Below are positions 59,485 to 64,000 of a DNA stretch of 64,000 nucleotides, in pieces (positions within the stretch are counted from its first letter, which is position 1; each line of letters opens with the position of its first letter). Origin of the DNA: Siphonodentalium dalli (taxonomy: Eukaryota; Mollusca; Scaphopoda; Gadilida; Siphonodentaliidae); contig CP136061.1 in NCBI GenBank assembly GCA_032622095.1, positions 171,499,107-171,563,106 of the forward strand, read 5' to 3'. The notes beneath the pieces were generated by a model. That model was not told where the DNA came from and did no database searches. It worked only from the letters and a program-made list of their open reading frames with translations. The position numbers and the translations under genes were made by a program.

Positions 59485-60360
59485 CTAGAAGGTGACCCGA
59501 CTTCGTCCGGGCTATTAAAAAACCAAATTTAAAGTCGATTGCTCCACCCGTTTCCTAGATCTGGTCTGCGCATGCGCGAAGCTGGTGTCGCACGTGCTCG
59601 GCGACCCGATAAAATTCGTATCCGGGGCAAGATACATTCACATACCAAATTTAAAGTCAATATCTCAACCCGTTTCCGAGATCTCGTCTGCGCATGCGCG
59701 AAGCTGGCGTCGCACGTGCTCGGCGACCCCATAAAATTCGTATCCGGGGCAAGATACATTCACATACCAAATTTCAAGTCGATAGCTACACCCGTTTCCG
59801 AGATATATAGCCCAATGTCATTTGCGGATACCTCGGCCGGTGATGAGTTAACGCGACACAGTCAAATGCATCGGCAGGGTGAGAGTTAACGTAATCTAAC
59901 TTTATGACCTCTGACGACGTCATAGAAATTACGCATTGATTTTATCCTGATAAAAGCATCGTACCACTTGTACCTAATAATTGAGGCAGATAACTAAAAC
60001 GGATACATACATATTATATATCGTTGGAAAGATGAAGCCACACAGATTCTAACCGTGCAAATTATATGACTGGCAATTTATTATTCGCGCTATATCGAAT
60101 CGATTTGTGAGCACCGAACTGAAATATATTAGCGCAAAAACGGCGTAAAAATAGATTTGACCTCCGCACGTGAAAAGTTGACCTCGCACGGACAAATAAA
60201 TATGCCTATGTTCGTCTCCGGCCGAAAACACATCCAAATACCAAATTTCATCGAAATTGGCTTAGTCGTTTTGGAGTCCATCGATTTCAAACACACACAC
60301 AAACAAACACACACACAAACAAACACATACACACACAGATCTTTCAAAATATATAATAGA
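59485..60360 (+). repeat. Block C copy 2, two NRF1-type units
   Basis: As 1,430-2,540 but with only two 119 bp units (palindromes at 59,567 and 59,690) and a shorter CA/CAAA tract. Confidence 0.88.
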
Positions 60361-61418
60361 CTAGCAGGTTAGCCCGCCACTGGCGGCATTCGTCCCATGG
60401 CTTTGTTTCAGAAACATGACATTTTTGTAATTATTTTGTTTTTATTTATTTTTGTTTTTTATTTTTGAATATGAATTTAATGTTTTTTAAATTTAATATA
60501 TTTTGTTTCTGAATTGTTTTTTTATTGTTAATTTTTTTTAATTTTAAATTGTTTTAATTAAATTGTAAATTGTTTTATTTAATTGTTTTGTTTCTGGCGG
60601 AAAAATTTACCCGTAGAAATCCCCCCTTCCTAGGAACGACAGACAACGCATTCTTTGTTTCGCGAAATCTCTCTACGATAACATTGCATTGAATTTAAAA
60701 CAAACGCTTCCCGTCGGGAAATCTGTCTTCGGGTCGTTGTTGTTGGCATCACGGCTCCCCGAAAACTCTCACATTGCCGAAAACGTGTATTTAGTAATAT
60801 CGTTGTTGTTGATATTTACGGCTTGGGGGCTATTTTCTTATTTAGCAAGTTTGAGCTCAATCGGTTAGAGTCTATAAAGGACACACTCATATATATGACA
60901 CTTCCCGTAGGTAGCAAGTTTGAGCTCAATCGGCATTCCCTGGAATTTCCCGTAGATTGGCAGATTCCAGTAGCTTTATAACGGTATATCTGGGGAGAAA
61001 TCTGATGCTATATTCGTGATTATCTGGGATGATTTCGGTATATACCAAAGGTATATACTGTAAAAACAGAGCGCGCCATCCGTGCTCGCAGGGAATAAAT
61101 TTCGAGCGATAACGTTTGCGTTCCCGTATAACTCTGCAGATGCGAATAACGTTGAATGGGAAACAGACGCTCTTTATAGAGATGCGTCAAAAACAAACGC
61201 TCATTAAATAATCACTTGATTAACCCCCGCCGTGCCTTTGGGGTGATTTGAGATTGGAGAACGGGTGCTCTGAGCTTCCCTAAACCGCGACTACGGCGGT
61301 GTCGGTGGGATTTGACACTTACATACGAAATTTGATCTCAATCTGTACACGCGTTTTGGATTCTATGAAGTACACACACACACACACACACATACACGAA
61401 GTCTCAAAATATATAGTA
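60361..61418 (+). repeat. Block E copy 2, shortened
   Basis: As 6,193-7,535 but lacking the segment around TTGGGAATTTTTCCCC (6,440-6,460) and about 100 bp before GTCTTCGGGTCG. It carries a different segment (AATAAATTTCGAGCGATAAC) near 61,093. Confidence 0.8.
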
Positions 61419-62620
61419 CTAGCAGGGTAGCCCGCCACCGGCGGCTTGTCCGAAACATGACATTTTTTGTTTTTCAATGAGTTAATTGTGACATTTGTTT
61501 ATATTTTTTTTTAATTTTTAGCTCCACGCGTTTCAATAAGAAAAAATTGTACCCGGTAGCTCCACCCGTTTCCGAGATCTGGTCTGCGCATGCGCGAAGC
61601 TGGCGTCGCACGGGCTCGGCGACCCGATCAAATTTGTACCCGGCCCAAGATACATTCACATAGCAAATTTCAAGTCGATAGCTCCACCCGTTTCCGAGAT
61701 CTCGTCTGCGCATGCGCTGCACGGGCGTCGCATGGGCTCGGCGACCCGATAAAATTTGTACCCGGTGCAAGATACATTCACATAGCAAATTTCAGGTCGA
61801 TAGCTCCACCCGTTTCCGAGATCTGCCTTTCTGCATAATATTTCGAGCGATAACATTGCATTGAAATGTCAGACTCCCATCGTGAACCTCAACACGAAGT
61901 AAACACGTGTTTCGAGCGATAACATTGCATTGAAATGACTCCCATCGTGAACCTCAAGACGACGTAAAACACGTGTTGCGTTCTAGGAAATGCACTCAAT
62001 GCAGATGCTAATAACGTTGACTTCGTATATATATATATAATGACGTTATTAACCCCGGCCGTGCCGTTTGAGCTGATTTTTATGACTGGGAGTGGAGTAC
62101 GGGTGCTCGGAGCTTCTGGAAAACGCGTGGACGACATCGTGCGTGGTATTTTACCTTTAGATAGGAAGTTTGAGCTCAATCTGTCCAGCCGTTCCCGTCC
62201 TAATGTACTATTTCGAGCGATAACAATTGTCAGACTCCCATCGTGAACCTCAACACGAAGTAAACACGTGTTTCGAGCGATAACATTGCATTGAAGTCAG
62301 ACTCCCATCGTGGACCCCCAAGACGACGTAAACACGTGTTTGTTCCGGTATAACTTTGGAGACTCTGACTTCATATATATATATATATAATGACGTTATT
62401 AACCCCGGCCGTGCCGTTTGAGCTGATTTCGATGACTGGGAGTGGATAAAGGGTGCTCAGGGCTTCTCGAAAACACATCTACGGCGGTGTCGGTGTGATT
62501 TTACACTTACATACAAAATTTGATCTCAATCTGTACACGCGTTTTGGATTCTATGAAGTACACACATATATACACACACATATATATACGAAGTCTCAAA
62601 ATATATAGTATAGATAGATA
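61419..62620 (+). repeat. Block F copy 2
   Basis: Near-identical to 7,536-8,734 but followed by block A instead of G. The TA tract before AATGACGTTATT is longer in the second internal copy. Confidence 0.88.
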
Positions 62621-64000
62621 TGTTTTTTATTCTAATTGACACGGGCTCGCTATAACTCCGGTATCACTAACGTACGCGGCATTGGAAGGGTCATGTTAAC
62701 TTCCGCCTGAACCCACGTGGCGTGACGTAATTCACAACCACGTGTATTTACCTCGCGACCGCGACACACACAATGGCCCGATAATGGGCACACGTTCCCT
62801 GTCATTTCCCAGAAGATATTCATGGGGAGGTCAAGTGAACAATTTTGAAATTTGCTGGTCGCATTCGTCTGTATGTCTGAGGAATTCTCGGCTAGATATT
62901 GTTACCAACATGACATATTTAAATTAATCCCGCCGTGTACCCCATCACCAACGGCAACGCGACATGTGCTGCGTTCTAAAAATAGGTCGATTGCAGTGGA
63001 TTCGTACAGATGACGAAATATGAGTGCGACAGATAATATTGTTTGATCGAAAGCATTTGAATTAATACGTCGCAAAACTCGCCTTGATGTTGGCTAATAG
63101 ATATTTGTCCCTGTTAGGTGTTGGGAATGTCGTCACACAACACGCTCATGTCTGCATACAATCTTACACGCACACGCCGAGACCCAGACGTAAGAATGAC
63201 ATTAGGCATATACGCTCTTTATCAACTACAATGCGATAGGAACGCTCGTTAACTATCAACGCGATTAACCCCCGCCGTGCCTTTGCTGTGATTTGGGAGT
63301 GGATAAAGGGTGCTCAGAGCTTCTCGAAAACACGACTACGGCTGTGTCGGTGTGAATTTACACTTACATACGAAATTTGATCTCAATCTGTACACGCGTT
63401 TTGGATTCTATGAAGTACACACACACACACACATATATATACGAAGTCTCAAAATATATAGTATAGATATGTTTTTTATTCTAATTGACACGGGCTCGCT
63501 ATAACTCCGGTATCACTAACGTACGCGGCATTGGAAGGGTCATGTTAACTTCCGCCTGGACCCACGTGGCGTGACGTAATTCACAACCACGTGTATTTAC
63601 CTCGCGACCGCGACACACACAATGGCCCGACAATGGGCACACGTTCCCTGTCATTTCCCAGAAGATATTCATGGGGAGGTCAAGTGACCAATTTTGAAAT
63701 TTGCTGGTCGCATTCGTCTGTATGTCTGAGGAATTCTCGGCTAGATATTGTTACCAACATGACATATTTAAATTAATCCCGCCGTGTACCCCATCACCAA
63801 CGGCAACGCGACATGTGCTGCGTTCTAAAAATAGGTCGATTGCAGTGGATTCGTACAGATGACGAAATATGAGTGCGACAGATAATATTGTTTGATCGAA
63901 AGCATTTGAATTAATACGTCGCAAAACTCGCCTTGATGTTGGCTAATAGATATTTGTCCCTGTTAGGTGTTGGGAATGTCGTCACACAACACGCTCATGT
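62621..64000 (+). repeat. Blocks A copies 13 and 14
   Basis: A 62,621-63,469, full with a short CA tract and tail, then A from 63,470, cut by the window edge inside AACACGCTCATG. Confidence 0.85.

Overview
This is a 64 kb stretch of eukaryotic, almost certainly animal, repeat-dominated DNA. No host protein-coding gene, tRNA or rRNA could be recognised. The only clear protein-coding material is one DIRS-type tyrosine-recombinase retrotransposon on the minus strand (about 19.6-24.1 kb). DIRS elements, foldback MITEs, a hAT MITE and modular elements ending in CA/TA microsatellites are typical of invertebrate genomes. A marine invertebrate such as a mollusc or lancelet is plausible, but that is inference. 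Most short open frames elsewhere are translations of CA runs (His-Thr strings) or of near-identical repeat copies.

Layout. Both flanks (1-16.0 kb and 38.2-64 kb) are head-to-tail mosaics of a small set of repeat blocks, which I label A to L. Most blocks end in the same way: a roughly 190 bp 3' module, a (CA)n(TA)n tract, then the tail AAGTCTCAAAATATATAGTA with a few TAGA units. Many begin with CTAG(C/A)AGGT(T/G)A(C/G)CC directly after the previous tail. Left flank order is A(partial) B A C A D D2 E F G B H I J B A. Right flank order is D B A A D G B H I J L B A B A A D D2 A A H I J A C E F A A(partial). Long runs are near-identical: 8.7-16.0 kb matches 42.6-50.4 kb; 39.5-42.6 kb matches 50.5-53.6 kb; 2.5-6.2 kb matches 51.5-55.2 kb; and 6.2-8.7 kb matches 60.4-62.6 kb.

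The centre (about 16.0-38.2 kb) is different DNA that interrupts the CA tract of an A block. Its two outermost segments carry ATCGGGGACACA in inverted orientation, and GGGGAC-type motifs recur throughout it. From left to right it holds a direct repeat pair of about 0.68 kb, an unassigned stretch, the DIRS element, a six-copy tandem array with a unit of about 1.86 kb (24.4-34.3 kb), a foldback element, a degenerate block of the flank family, a hairpin MITE, two short-period tandem arrays, and inverted copies of the 112 bp sub-repeat found in the big array.

The DIRS element reads gag-like region, reverse transcriptase, RNase H, then tyrosine recombinase. Its catalytic motifs are present, but the reading frame is broken at a six-A run, by a GC-rich minisatellite inside RNase H, and by about 0.6 kb between the two recombinase domains. 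It looks like a decayed copy, although introns cannot be excluded for the last gap. The repeat blocks also carry dense perfect matches to known animal transcription-factor sites: NRF1 palindromes, TCAAGGTCA nuclear-receptor sites, and CACGTG plus TGACGTAA.
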